A model generated the notes under the pieces. That model saw nothing but the letters and a program-made list of their open reading frames with translations, was not told the origin of the DNA and did not search any database. Below, in pieces: positions 23,101-37,700 of a DNA stretch of 64,000 nucleotides. Position 1 is the first letter of the stretch. Every line of letters begins with the position of its first letter. Position numbers and translations under genes: made by a program. Origin of the DNA: Aplysia californica (taxonomy: Eukaryota > Mollusca > Gastropoda > Aplysiida > Aplysiidae); the NCBI RefSeq assembly GCF_000002075.1, contig NW_004797481.1:768519-832518 (forward strand). Direction: 5' to 3'.

Positions 23101-25781
23101 GTCTTAAAGGAGAAAAAGCCACTAAATGTTCCAAAACATCCACCTCAATGGAATCAGATAAGCTATCAAATCATCAAAAGTGGACATAACAGAATAAATT
23201 TGTTCAGAAGAAAATACTGCTTTTTAATGTCTTGATTTTGTGTCTCTTTTCACAACTTCCAGAGTGTGTGAATAAATGGCAATATCAAACTTGAGAGGGT
23301 CACGTTAGGTAAATCAGGAATTACATATTACTTTCAAGAAAGACATTATTTTGAAAAATATGCATCAATTCCAAAACACTGAATGTCTTTAGAATACAAA
23401 TCTCTCAAAGAGAGGAATTTGCGATTTGGTGAAAAAACACACAAAAAAACACAAAAGCATGTCTATTTCTAGCACACACAAAAAAAGCCATGTACAGCCC
23501 CTTTTAGATAATGTAGCACACACAAAATGGTCCACTTGATATAATGTGTGAATCACTTCCCTCACTGAACACAACATGACTCCTACAATTAATCTTCCAA
23601 GTTTTTTCTTTCATTCCACTGAAGTCAATGCTTGAATGGTTTTCACAATATATGATGGGTGCAAACTGCATCCTCGTAGCTTTCACATAGTCCCATAACT
23701 GAAAAGTGTCGATTAAAAAAACAAAAAACAAAAACAAACCCAAAACACTTCAAGAATCAAATGTTGATAAATACGAGAATAGTCACACAAATAGACGATA
23801 CAGCATTCATGAACCACACGAGACATAATTATCAGTTGTAATGATCCCGGCCAGCCTCAACTGGATAATCATCCCCTCATGTCAAGAAAGTAAAAACTAT
23901 ACTATAAATCAGTCTGAAAACACAGTATAACATAAAAGAATCTCTCATGATCAGAACTTGCACACAGCAAGTAAAGTGACCTCCTGTACAAAAATATTTA
24001 TTTGAGGAAATAAAACAGAGAAGCTTGCTTTATAATACATTTGACCTATATATATTTACACTGACAGCCAGGCATATTACTCTCTTGAAGAGAGAACTCA
24101 AGAACGTTTACAATCACAATTAGTTTGAACCATAAACAGTATTTCACAATGCTCGTGTTCATTTTGAGCTTCTGACCTTTCCGAAAGGATCTTTGGTTCT
24201 CTCTTTAGTTTTTTAAACCAAGAGTCGATCAGTGCTGACATAAAGCTGTGCCATAACACAGGAACCCAACAAACTGAAAAGCCTATTTTTCTCTAGCCCT
24301 TTCATCAGTTATACTTTAACCCAAAGCAACCTCAGATTTGATCAACTAAATAAATGCTTTATATGAAAAAAAAATATCATCTGAACCAACGTAGAAAACA
24401 AAGTGAAGTGCAGGAGAAAGAAACCGAATTCGAAAAATCCTATTTGTAAAAACAAATTTCATTAACACAGATTTACAGGAAGTCTTCACACAGACTGTAG
24501 TCGACAAGCTTGAAGACCGGTAAGGGTCTAAACATCTTGTTCCTGATCCCTCATGCTACGACATTAGCAACAACCACATAGAGTTCAGACAGAAGATCAA
24601 AATTAAAGGAATGCATTGTGCCTAAAAAGATCAGAAATTTACATGAAATTTATAATGATAGATTGAATGTATAGCTTTGGAAGCATCTATGATTGTAATA
24701 TATGTGTACTGGTTTCACTGAAATCATTTTGAAATTTTTTCCCTCCTGATGAATACGCCAGGTGACGCAGAGGTGAAAACCTTGAAATGTACACTTTAAA
24801 TATCAAAATAATTGTTTTATGTGTTGCGTGTGTGATGAGAGAGCAAGACAGTGGCAAGAAACCCTTCAACCTCAACACAATCTCAATTTGAAATTCAATA
24901 TGACAAAACAAAAAGCCCCCAGAAAACCTAGTTAATCAAGATGATGAGTTCGTAGATTTCTTCAATATCACAGCGTCGGGAGAGAAACCCAGACAACATT
25001 TTGTTTATGGCCTGACCACTCCCCAGTCCAAACAAAAACTAAACCAAAAAACACAAAAAACTCCAACCCCATCACTGTTGCCAGAAGATTATGTATCTGA
25101 TCAAAAAACAAAACTGTATAAGGTACATTAAATAATATTGAGAACATCTATATTTTCAAGACGTAAAAAATAACAATGTTATATTTTAGATAAGCAGACA
25201 AAATTGTAACTATACCCCTTTAACTTCATTTCCTTACTTCACAACCTATGTGAACTCAGTATGATGACAGATGCTTCTGTAAATCAAGTATCAAATATCA
25301 AATGGTCTGAGGGAATTATCAACACCCAAGACAATTCTTTAGTGGGCTTCTCACAGCATACCATATAAGGAAGTAAGGGGGCTCGAAACATGTTTTTGCT
25401 AAAGGGTTTGCATGTTGCATTCCTTCAGCTATTCAAATCTGGATCTATTCATTTCAAATTACAATATTTTCCTCATAAACAGAGTGCCATGTAAGGACCA
25501 TATACAACATGACATGCAAGTTACATTTCCAACCAGTTCAGGTTCAGAACCGACTGACACTCCCAGCTTCTTTTCTTCTCCACCTGGAATTCACTGACAA
25601 CCCTCTGATAAATCCAACCTTCAAAAGGTCAGAAAGCAATTAGAATGCAATGTAACTCCCAAATCGACACACGCAGAACGAAAAATAACAACTACAACAA
25701 CACTTGAAAAGCTTTAGTTGAGGGGTCCACTTGGTGTGTGTAGCGAGTGCCGCGGGGAGAGCAGAGAGCCAAGAGAGGAGA
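20176..25781. other. intergenic sequence and probable SCAMP 3' UTR
   Basis: No exon is recognised between the TTAA element and the SCAMP stop codon. On the minus strand a TTTATT (AATAAA) at about 24,000 could end a SCAMP 3' UTR of roughly 1.8 kb; this is not provable here. Weak, decayed SINE-B-like words occur around 21,840-21,905 and 22,600-22,680. Confidence 0.4.
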
Positions 25782-28700
25782 TCAGTAGCGGTTTTCACTG
25801 CCGTAACCCGAGACTGCGCCACGGGCTGCCCCAGCCGCAGCATCAGAGGCCGCACCGCGCACTGCCTCGTTCTTCATCACCCCAGAGGCAAACTCAGCCT
25901 GGGCCTTCTGGAAGCTGGCGCCGGTGCTGCGGTAGATGCGGTGCACCTGGGGAAAGGCGAGTCACCGTATTATTAGCTTCATGTATGAGCTGCAAACAAA
26001 CATACCATTATAGTGCTCTACTGAAGATACAATATTATTGTTTTTGCATTTGAATTACAACTACAAGGAATCATACAAAATATAAAATAAAATATTGATT
26101 TGCGATTGGAATTGGAGCTAAGAGGAAATATCATTGTGGTAAGCAAAAATAAGATAAATAGCTGGTTCACATTTGAGCCGCAGAGAAGCATTTTATTACC
26201 AAGACAGACTTTGATTAAATTACGTGTGAAGCGATTCCATCCTATGCCTGATTTCAGAATCACAGACACCGTAAGGAACAAGGAACATGATAACCAGTGT
26301 CGCTCTATATAAACCAAAAGAGAATCTATTATCCTCTTGCAAAATTTCAAGCTCAAGATATTTTAGAAACAGGAAAGCAAATTATAATAATGGAGACAAT
26401 ATTGTCATAAACTATGACAAAAGACATTGGGTAGGATTACTAGAACCCCAGAGAAGTCAGCCATCAAACAAGGTTCATACTCCGGCTATTGAGAAGCACC
26501 TTATCAGCTGAGAAGAGTTTATTAAATTACGGTGCAGCTAGGAAAATATGGTATTCAGGAAGTCAACTCATTGTACCAAGTTTGCACAAACTATCCTGAA
26601 CTTTAAATACCATACATGTTATCTTTCAGGAGGCACAATCTGCTATGTAACAGTTACTAAAAAGATACCAGATCTGATCACCTATCACCTACCCCCTCCG
26701 ATAAAAAATTTAGACGTGAGATATATCAACTACCAGATTAAATACAGTTGCACTATGCTTTCACAAAGTTTGTTTCAAACCTCACACGTATGACGAAAAG
26801 ACGAAGCCTAACAGAGCAATTACAAATTATATAGGTCAGTTATGTTATCAATCAATGATTGACAGTGCATAAAAGCAAACTGAGCGCAAAATAAATTTTC
26901 TTGTAACAAATATTTAGAGATCATTACAACCAACAAAAATATTTTTTAAAAATATGTAACTACAACAAATATTCAACACTAGTAACAATTACTTTCTCAT
27001 ACGAGGAGTGAATAACAATGAACTAAAATTTCTGAAGCCACAACATTATTGCTAAAATACATGTGTATTACATAAACTTAGGAATTCACAGAACAAAATA
27101 CACCAACTACAAAGATATGTTACCCGAGCATGCATCATGTTTTAAGGGGACGACTAGCTTAACAGTAACAGGTTAGAGCTGGTTTACACTTATGTAGCTA
27201 TGACCCACAGCATTCATACCGAACTGAAAATGCTCTAGATTTTTTACCAAACCCATTAACATTAAGGCTATGAAAAAATAATAATAAGCAAAAAGAATAC
27301 ACAGATACAATACCGGGGAGAGAAAAATAAAATGGTGCTAGACATGGGTGAATTTTAAAAATCCACATGACAACCAGTTACCAGATTAACATTGGTGATA
27401 ACCAAACCAAAGTAAAGGTGAATATGAAATTTGTCTTGTATCAGTAAGAGGGTGGTGTTAGAATAAAATAGACCACACTAAAAATTCAGGCTGCTGTAGG
27501 GAAAAAAATTCTATGATTGACGGCCTGTACTTCTGCTCCCCCAGAAGATGAAATTCAAGAATTGTATAGGAAACGCCTGAATGGTCAAAGGGAAAAAATA
27601 TTTATCACTACATTCATTGAATTGGCCTTGTTTCCACACAGTAGCTACAGTTACATCAATAGAGCTTTTGACACTAAATGACTATACTACATCAAAATGA
27701 CACAAACAAAATACCCAACACAGGATTTGACAAAGGACTACAGTAGCTATCTTAGGATTAAAACAAAATGAACTTTGTGGACAAGTCAGGACCTGCCTAA
27801 GCCTTTTCAACACAGGGTGCTTTAAACTTACCATGAAATTAAGAGTGACTGGGACAATGAAGCAAGTAATAATTTTTGTAAACTCGAGTCCAAATTCTGG
27901 CACGCTGAGAAAACATTACCCTAGGATCAATGCTTTAAGGCATAGGCATTAGTCATTAGCCAGATGCTCTTGATAAAAAAAATGCTGAAAAGGAAGCAAG
28001 GCCTCTCTCTTTTATGAATGCGTCCCTTCTATTGCCATACCTAGTGTTTTCGGAGGAAAGGGTTTCAATATGGAAATTAAATCACATTTCCTACCTTAAT
28101 GAGTATGATAATACTGGCAGCAGCATTCACTGTGAATAAGAATCCTACTACAAGCATGATGCCTCCGGCTGCAGAATCGGAGCCTACAACAGTTAGACCG
28201 TTAATCCAGCCTCTGGATACAGAAGTACAAACATTTTGTCACCACTAGTTATTAAACAAATGCAAGACTGTGTCATTGAAGCTCTGTTCTTTCATTTTGC
28301 TCCAAATACCGAGTTATTCAAAAGTAACACTTTACTTTCTGTTCTATAGTTCTAGTAATGTACCCTACAGCAATAGAAAGCAAAGTGTTAAGCTATATTT
28401 GTCCACTCTTACTTTTACCAAAGATTGCAGGTTTTAACCATACAGTGACGCAAAAGTTAAAAAGCGAGCAATAAAAACGTTTTAAAGCAACAAAAGAAAA
28501 TTAGAACAAAATCCGCAATGACGATTTTTCCCCTCCAGTTTTTCTAAATTATTCACATTATTAACTCTCCATTTGGGCATTTCAGAACTTAAATGACACT
28601 GGTATCCCTGCAATCTGAGCTTAGCATCAGCATTTTTGTCTGCAACGAACATGCTATAAAATGAGATTTTTTTCTAACTGGCAAATTGTAATCAAAATTA

Positions 28701-31700
28701 AACCCTTCAAAACGAACTAAAATTTGGGCTAACCATTAAAAAAAAAAAGAAGAGTAAGCTTCACTCATCAGCAAAGTATCTATTGAGGCACTGGGCTGAA
28801 AGGAATAGTGAGTGAACTGCTGCACGGATAATAAAAACCTTCTGAGGTTTATAAAACTTCATTTATCCACTTCCAAGCATGTACCATAGAGACTGCAAGG
28901 AGTTAAATACAGGCTGCTTAATAAACTCAGATTGCATTGAGGGGTTCAACCTGTGGAAATCAGTACTATGTAAAAGTATACAACATGCATAAGCGAGAAA
29001 AAAAACAACAACAAAAAAACCCCAATGAGTCCCACAAGGAGAGGAAGAAAGTCAAAAAGGCGATACTAATGGAAGTGCTGAACACAAAGACAGCTGGTTA
29101 AACACAAAAATAAAAACACCACAGATGACAACAACTACAGGTCCTTGTTGGAAATGCATTTAGTCAAGAAACACTAGAATAGGAAGCAACTCTCTGCCCT
29201 ACCCTCCTGTCCTCGAAAATGAAGAAATTGAGTTGTCAGGCATCACCTCAGTGTATTAGTCCGTTAATGTGTGTATGAGAGTGGACTTTCTTATGCATGT
29301 GAATGCTTGCATTGGCAGAGTAGTTTCTTATGACAGAGTGAAACAGAATGTTTTAATATTAAGTACAACATCCATGGTGGGACTGGGCATTATGAAAATA
29401 ACCAAATTAAATTAAAACGCACATTTTTACATTCATTCTCACATGGTGGGATTAATTCAAAATCATTTCCTTGATCCTCGACAAATAAGGTTATTACATT
29501 AAAAGACTGGACCATAAATAGCAAATCAATTTCCTTCAAGTTATGAGTTTTGAACTATTTTTACTTGAAATTGTCAGGTAAAAGTGATTGCTGGAAACAG
29601 CACCCCGACATTGAGAGAAGAGTTAACCATGTCAGAGTGCACTACCAGTTTACCACCAATACACAGACGTACAGTTGTGCTGGATTTCCAGTCTACCAGT
29701 AATAGGCAATTGCAATCACAAAATTGGGCAAAGCATTAGAAATATTCAGCCTATAATCTATAACTCCACATCCAGTGCAGGAATTGGCCATTGCAAATGA
29801 AGACTCCATAAAATGAGAATACTGTGTTGTCTTTTAATGAAAAATTGGATTTATTTCATCACATAGTGAGCTGGTGATAAATGATGTACTTGGGCGGGAA
29901 ATAAGGGCTAGGTATAACTGTTTGCGATGGGACAATTGCTGGATCACTTGTTTAGTAATGAAGACGAATTAGATCAGGAATATGCGTGCAGTCAACTGTT
30001 GTAGTAATAGAGGTGATGAAAGAAATGACGATGCCAGTGATGGGGATTCATATCCATTTAGATCTAGGCCTGGATTGAGGTTTGGAAGAAGGGGAGTGGC
30101 TCCATAACAGCTGCGCTTGGTGATTTCATGGAAATTCACTAATAAATAGCATACAACAAAAGAATACTGGTGTTAGAAAGTTGACCTCTTGTAAAATATT
30201 GTGACGAGTTTTCATGGGTTTCTGTTCATTTGTTTGCTTGCATTCAATTGCTCAGGAGGCTAGGTATAATTATAGGTCATTTAGGATCAGGAGGTTAAGT
30301 CTGACAGGGGTTAAACATCAAATGAATCTTTGTGCACTCACCACCCTGCTTCTTTAATTATTTTTAGAATTACAACACACAGTGAAGGAATCTACAAGAG
30401 TGCATACACCGCAAGAACCATAATGTCACCAAGAGAAACAAAATAACGAAAAAGAAAAGAATAAGCAAATGAATAGATGCACAATGCAACATGCAGGATC
30501 AACAGCTTGACAAAGCCCGCGACCTGAACCCGCGAGTCTACCTTGACAAGGATGACAAAGGCAACGACTGCCTGGACTCCGAAAAATATGCCAATGAAAA
30601 TCATGATGAGACCAACAGTCACATTGTCCCCAACCACGGTCAAACCTGAGATGATTCCACTGGTGTCAGCATGCAACAGATGAGAGGAAAATAGTCAGAA
30701 ATGATGTATTCAGTAACTAAAAATATATAGCAGACTTTGATAAACAGAGAATGATGTTGATTATGGGTAAAAAAATCTGTCAATCTAACACATAATCTTT
30801 TTTTTATGCCCCCCCCCCCCCCCCCTTAAAAAAGTACAAAAAGGCAATGAGACCCATGAAAATGAAAAGACAATCAAAATTTCAAAAGCATGAAAGGAGA
30901 TTTCACAATGTCTCACAAATCACAAAATTAGAGGTTCAATTCAGAATGATGCATAATTATATTCTGAAATAAAGCCAAGGGAATAAGTGAATACAACTAT
31001 TTCATGTTACTGAAAGTGCTCAATTCTTAAAGTTTTTATTTTGCATAGCTCTGAGCTTTTCACATGTAAATTTATATGCACCACAGAAACAGATAAAAGG
31101 AAACCATCAGCAAAAAAAAAAAAAGAATAAAAAAAAAAAAGCCATGAATGTAATACAGTAAGAACACATTCAAATTACAAAAATACTTTCAAAAATGTAT
31201 TTTAGAATTTAACCTTTGAGCCAATATCAGCTCCTGTGATGCCCGATATATTCCCAGGCCTGGAACCAGGGCGCAGACAATCTCTACCCAGAAAGAGTCA
31301 GGTAAAGAGTTCCAACTTCCCTAACGATTTCAATACATTTACATGCTGCACAAGCAAAGCTGGAACCCCAAAACACTTTGATTTCAAGGACACAAAAAAA
31401 GTATTCTTAAGAAAGACCAATAGAAAAGCATCCCAGAAAGGTAGCTTACAGTATGAGGGGTTGGAAATAATCATCACAGATATGAAACCAAAACCAGACC
31501 ACCAAAAAATGCTGTCTCATCAAATTGTCAAAATTCTCTTCAAAATCAAACCATCATGGTCTTCATGTTGGTAATAATCCCAAAGCCTAACATGACATCA
31601 TTGATTACACTTAGTATAAGTCTAATTACTGTTCTTTACTATAGATTTAATGAACATAGAGCATGGCCAAAACAAGAAGACAAATAGAAACTATTTAAGG

Positions 31701-34700
31701 GAACGATAGAAGTGCAAGTTCAACCAATGATTACTTTTCAACCTGTGCTTCTATGATCAATTGGATGATTCCACATCTCTCAAATATTCTTTTTTGGTCA
31801 CCTTTTAAGCATTTCTATCGCAGAAAATGAGGTTAAATAACCTACACCATTAAAATTATTTTTAACAGGATACTGTAAAAGCAGAAATAAAATACTTACA
31901 CTGTAAAATCAGTGATTCCCAGGCACTGAACCACATACACACAAAATTGGAAGAAAAATATGAAGAAAAACACAAAAAAGTTGAATGAGCTGTCACTCCT
32001 GAAAAAGAGAAAAACAAAGACAAAAAAATATACTAACACGAATCTTTACAGGAAAACATATTTTGAACATTTATCAATACTATGAGAAGACTTATGTGAA
32101 GAAAAATCATTTAAATCTCTCCAGCGTGCAAGGTCTCTCTTCTCCATTTTTTGCCCAAAGTAGAAACAATGTATTTGAAGCTTGCTTTTTAAAGATGCAT
32201 GCAAATGTTGAGAAACTCTCGACACTCGCAGCAAAGTGAACATGGTCTTCTGTGGCACTTTTAAGTAGAAAAAAGTTTCCATATCTAGCACAGAAGAAAT
32301 AAACATGAAAAAAAAAAGAAGTAAAATGAGAAAAAAAAGATGACCACTGTTTATTTTAAATCGGGTAAGACCTAGATTGCGAGCCTACAAATAGGAAAAA
32401 GCACTAGTGCAAAATCAGATTTTTCCTAAACAAATCACACGAGTAAACGTGTAAATTAGTCACTCCTATTGAGCAGGCAAATATGTAGCTGTAGAGATGA
32501 GCTTCTTGTGGGTTTCTTTGCACTTTATGACTGTAGTGAAATCAGTAATCTTTTCTTGAAGAGATCAGAGTACCGTTAAAGTACTTGCTCCCTTTTGTAC
32601 CCTTTGTGCATTATCTCTAATCACTGATAATAATTTATATTATTTTCTACTGCCTTCAATACCTTATTAAAGAGTAAATACTTATTTGATTTCTCAATCT
32701 TCTTAATCTGCTTTTTTTCTGTAGATATTATTTAGCTCATTTCTTAAGCCCCAACTTTCTGTGGTTGAGTAGTTTTGCTATGAGCATACCATGCTACCAA
32801 ATTTTATACTATGTTAAGCAACCTCAGTGACGAGTGACTACAAGAAGGGTCTCACCTAAATGCTTTGTAGAGCGGTCTGTACCAACAGATGAAGGAGCAG
32901 GGTGTGAAGAGAGCAAACCACAGGATGGACAGGCCAAAGGTTGCCCCACCGTCAGACGGCTTCGCTATAAAGTAGGCCAAACTTCCCAGGAAATTGAGGA
33001 AGAGAACTATTACATGGACTGTGGAACAGAAACATTCAAGCTCTGAGAAACAGATATGGGCAAGGCCGAAAATCATCTTTACATTGAAAAACAAAACAAA
33101 ACAAAAAAAACCCCAGTGTGTGTGTGTGTGTCTTCCACTTCGCTAGAAAATAGATTAGAAGAATGGTAACACTGAAAAGATGTAAAAGTAACAACCACAT
33201 GAGAGCTCCCACGAACAGCCTCCGAATGTGAGCTACAGGTAACTACTTAGGGAGATTTTTAGTTTTAGTAACAGTTTTACAGCGCTCGCAACTGCATACA
33301 GTCATATATGAGCGTGCGAAACACAAGTTTTGCATATACAACAGTTCACTGCACGGCTTGGCCCAGGTCAATGATCAGATTTAAAATGTAGGCCAATGAT
33401 CAGATTTAAAATGCTAAAAACTAACAGTAAAATAACAGTTTAAAAATGATAACCTGCTTAAAATCAAAATAACTGTTTTTACAATTTACGCCTTTAAAAA
33501 ATCAAAAATTCTGTCAGGATCAACGACAAAGAACAGATCTGGCAATTTTTGCATTTAAAATACTTCCTTCAGGTCTCTCCTAAGTCCTGACATTTTGTTA
33601 AAATGTGTCCAAAGGAAAAAACTGTGTTGCATCCAACACAAAATGGTTTTTCATCTCCCTGAAGGAGGTACTTATGTGTTAGGGAGGTGTGTCCGATATG
33701 TAATCGAGTAAAAATGACTTCTTCTCTTCTGGAGAGGCCCGAAGGCTTTCGTGGACCCAGTTTGGGTATAATGTTGTGGAGTTTGTTTTTGATTTGTTTC
33801 TCCCAATGTGTCTCCCACAGACTGGAGGTGTAGTTTTTTACTTTATTTTTAAAGTCAGTCAGTGGGAGAGTGTTCGTCGATGATCTCAACAGAAGGGACA
33901 AGGATTCCTTGGCCAGGAGATCCATCTGCTCCTTTCCTCGGATGCCCACATGGCTAGGTAGCCATGCAAACACGATACTTTTCCCAGTTTGTCAAAGCGT
34001 GTATTTTTTTGTAACCTAACTATTTTTGGGTGAAAGTGTTTTTAAGTGAGGTGATGCAAGACAGAGTCAGATATGATATGGAAAGATTTGTTAGGGGATT
34101 TTCCTATGGAGTCCAGTGCCGTGTCAATGGCAGTGGCCTCCGCAGAGAAAATGGAGGCTTCAGGAAGGAGTCTCCTCTGGTGTGTACTGTAACAAGATAG
34201 GGCAGCAGCACCCACATCAGAGTCCAATTTAGAGCCATCTATGAAGATAAACTCTGCACTGGGATATTTTTCTGTAACTGTTTTGTATTCTGCTTTAAAT
34301 GTTTTGGTGTTTGTACTTGCTTTGTTGTGTGTCGTGAGCTATAGTCTACTTTTGTCTTGGTACGGTGCCACGGAGGGAGGTCGGGGAAAAGAAATTGTTG
34401 GATGTCTTGTTTTGAAAAGTGTATGTTTTTGAGGCCCTCTTAGGCCGAAAGGTTCTATGTGTTTTTCGTTGTTTTTTAATTTGTTTATGGTGTCTGGGTT
34501 TGTTCTGAAAATGCAGCCATGCGCTGGGTTTTCTAGTGTTGAGCTCTGTTTCATTGCGTATTGTAGTGAGAGTTGTGCATGTCTCAGTGTAAGTGATGGT
34601 ATGTGTGCCTCGGCCTGGAGGCACTCCACTGGAGAAATGCGGAAAGCTCCCAGGGCGAGGCGGAGTCCTTGGTTTGGAACTGGGTCTAGCATTTTTATGA

Positions 34701-37700
34701 CATGGGGTTTTGCCGATCCATAAATAGCCATAGTCAAGTCTGGATCGGACAAGGGAAATGTATAAGTGGAGAAGGTGTTTTGAGTATCCGCCCCACTCCG
34801 GATGCGATAAATTTTTAAAGCGTTTAACGCTTTCTGGCACCTAACACGAAGGTCTTAAATGTCTAGTATGAAAGTGAGTTTCTTGTCAAATATAGGGAGA
34901 TGATAAGTATTCTGACAATATTGTAGCAAAGAGCAGCAACCAAAAAGACACCACATATGATCAGTAAACGGAAGCAAAAAAGATCATGAGCTGTCACCTA
35001 AAATTACTATAATGAGACTGAACAATAATATGACTTCACTTGAAAATTGTCTCAGCATTCAATAAAATCAATCATTATTCTTCTTTCTACAGTTTTTGAT
35101 AAAGAATTACATGTTCTTTTCTAATAAGTCTGCTATTGCAATTACATTACTTCATGAATGGAGAAAAATGTGAAAATACACTGCACAAAATACAGAATAT
35201 CTTCTCGCAACATCAAGGTGTGAATTACACACTAACACTATACAGCAGTCAATTCAATTTCAAAGAAGAAAAAATCAAACTTACATCCCCAAAGATAGTA
35301 TGTAAATTTCACAATTCTCTGGAATTCCATGGGTATGTCCACGTTGAAGTCTTGATAAAAACAAGGCCCAACTGGGCAGAACTTCGGCAGCGGGGGCCAA
35401 TTGTTCTCACGCCCTGTAGAAATGGGAAGAATAATTTTACATCAAACACTAAGAAAGCAAACATACAGTGTAGAGGCAAGTAAGACACATGACTTAATCA
35501 TTCACACATCATATCTCTACTGAAAGCCACAGCTGATCATTAAAATATTAATCAACAGTAATTTATTAACACAAATAAACATTTCAAATGCAACAAACAG
35601 GTAACAAGAAAAAAATATTTCATCTACAGTACAAATGTCTGCCCACTGTGCCCTTTTTCCTTTTTCAATATTAACTCTTTTTATCCGGGCTACGAGTATA
35701 CTCGTAACGAGGACCAGTCCGGGCTACGAGTATTCTCGGAACAGTGATACGGTCACGTCAAAGAAGCTAGTTCTGCTTGTAATTATCAAAATACGCAAAT
35801 ACGGCGATGCTAGCTCTGTCTGAATATTTTAATTTTCCAATGAACAGTGGTTTCTTTGTTTTTGATGGGTGTAGAAGCTTGAAAGATGTCTCGAAAACGC
35901 ACATTCACGACCGACGAAGTACTTTTTGAAGTTGCGCTGGGTTGTGAGGGGAATGATACTAATTTGATGATAGTGACTCTGAAATAAGTGCCGTAAATTC
36001 CGTTGTGGATGATAAGAAACATGACTTAGACTCATCTAATAGCGATTCAGATCATGGTGAAGGGGTCAGTACTGGAATTCGTGTTCGAAGGGTAGGGCTT
36101 GATCTAGATTTATAAAATCCAGTGGGACGTCGTGGGCGCGGCAATCAGGGTCAAGTTCGAGGGTGGAATACACCTCAAAATCTACATTGTGCTATTGGTG
36201 TATTTCCTAACCACATACATTTACAAAAACTACATTCAATTTCTAACATAACTGCCAAATTTCCTTTAAAACCTTAGAGTAAAAGTAAGAAATATAGCAC
36301 TTTGAACTATACGCACTGACTTCCGACTCATACGGCGCGGCAGCCCCAGGACGGGTACAGCGTCCGTGGGGGTACGGCTAGGATAAAAAGAGTTAAGATA
36401 TTGTGCTGATAAAACAAAATGAAAATGTTTAAACTGTGACTTGGGATATTTTTTAATGGATCTTAAAACCAGGCATACTTACTTCCAGCCATTTGAGCGT
36501 TTTTCATTTCTTGTTCTTTGCGTTGTAACTCTGCTGCTTTCCTCTCTAACTCCTGAAGACAACAGATCATAGACAAACAAACTGATTATTAGTGGGCGTA
36601 AAACTTTAGCTTTCTAAATATGACCTGACTTAGATTTAAAAAAAAAAAAGAAATGAAAAGATAAAGTAAACCATCTTGAGTAATGATGTAAACTCTTAAA
36701 CATTTTTTGGTTGTCAATTTTCTGCAATGAAACATCTGACATATATGTATTTCAATATGATATGATGCTCTTGACATCACTATATTCATGACATTATATG
36801 AACTTCAGTTGTTTGTTAATGAGATCACTTCCATTTTCATTTACCAAGCCACGAAAAACTAGAGGAATAATTTTACATCAAACATTTTTTAAACAGCAAA
36901 CTGCTGCAAACAGAGCTTTCTTAGTCTTGTTTTCCATGAAAAGGAAAAGTTGATTAGATAGAGATATGGTAAGACAGGAACTAAAAAAAAAGCCCAGCAC
37001 AGAAACAAGGAACTCATTTGTACACAAGAAGACCACTGTGGATTATTTTATGAATACCCCAGCAGCATTACAAATCTGGTGTATGTGATATCAACAGCAG
37101 CCACGTGAGGCCGAAGTTGAGCATTACTTGTTTGTCTAAAAATACTTGTTCTATTGAACCGTGAGTGTAAGATATAAAGACATGATCAACTTGTTAGAGT
37201 CAGATTAACAGTAAATAAGGATATAAAAGATATGTATGTATTCTCACACAAAATTGCATACACATACGTCATTCTACTGAATGATCTAGCTAAACTTTAC
37301 CTTTTATTGACACCAGCAAACCATACATACATAATAAATGCCAAGAGAGCAAACTGGGTACTTAGATAAACCTTTCATTCAAGGAGTCATTAAACATGTC
37401 ATGGAGTGTTATCAAAATCCACATAATTAAGGAGAAATAACTACAATAATCTAAAGATGACAACATAAGCCCATTGTATTTCCATGTTACAAACGCAACT
37501 TATTTCCTTCTTTTTCCTTAATTATAGGTTTAAAGATGTAAAGCAGCAAAATTAACATTCCTGCTTATCTGTCATATATCAACAAACTGTATTCAAAGAC
37601 ACATTTTAATTCTTTAAAATCTGTTATCAAGCAACAATTTACTCCAGCATGTATTTGAGTAACAGATCTAAAGACCCCAGAGACCGCGACAGCTGCAAAG

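Noticed and set aside
25718-26053. 111-codon plus-strand open frame
   Set aside because: It is the antisense shadow of the last SCAMP exon, which has a clear family match on the minus strand.
31236-31574. 112-codon plus-strand open frame in a SCAMP intron
   Set aside because: No recognisable domain, no splice partners, low-complexity Lys-rich composition.
34346-34840. 164-codon minus-strand open frame as a host gene
   Set aside because: Part of it matches the LINE reverse transcriptase end; the rest is an off-frame reading of the same element.
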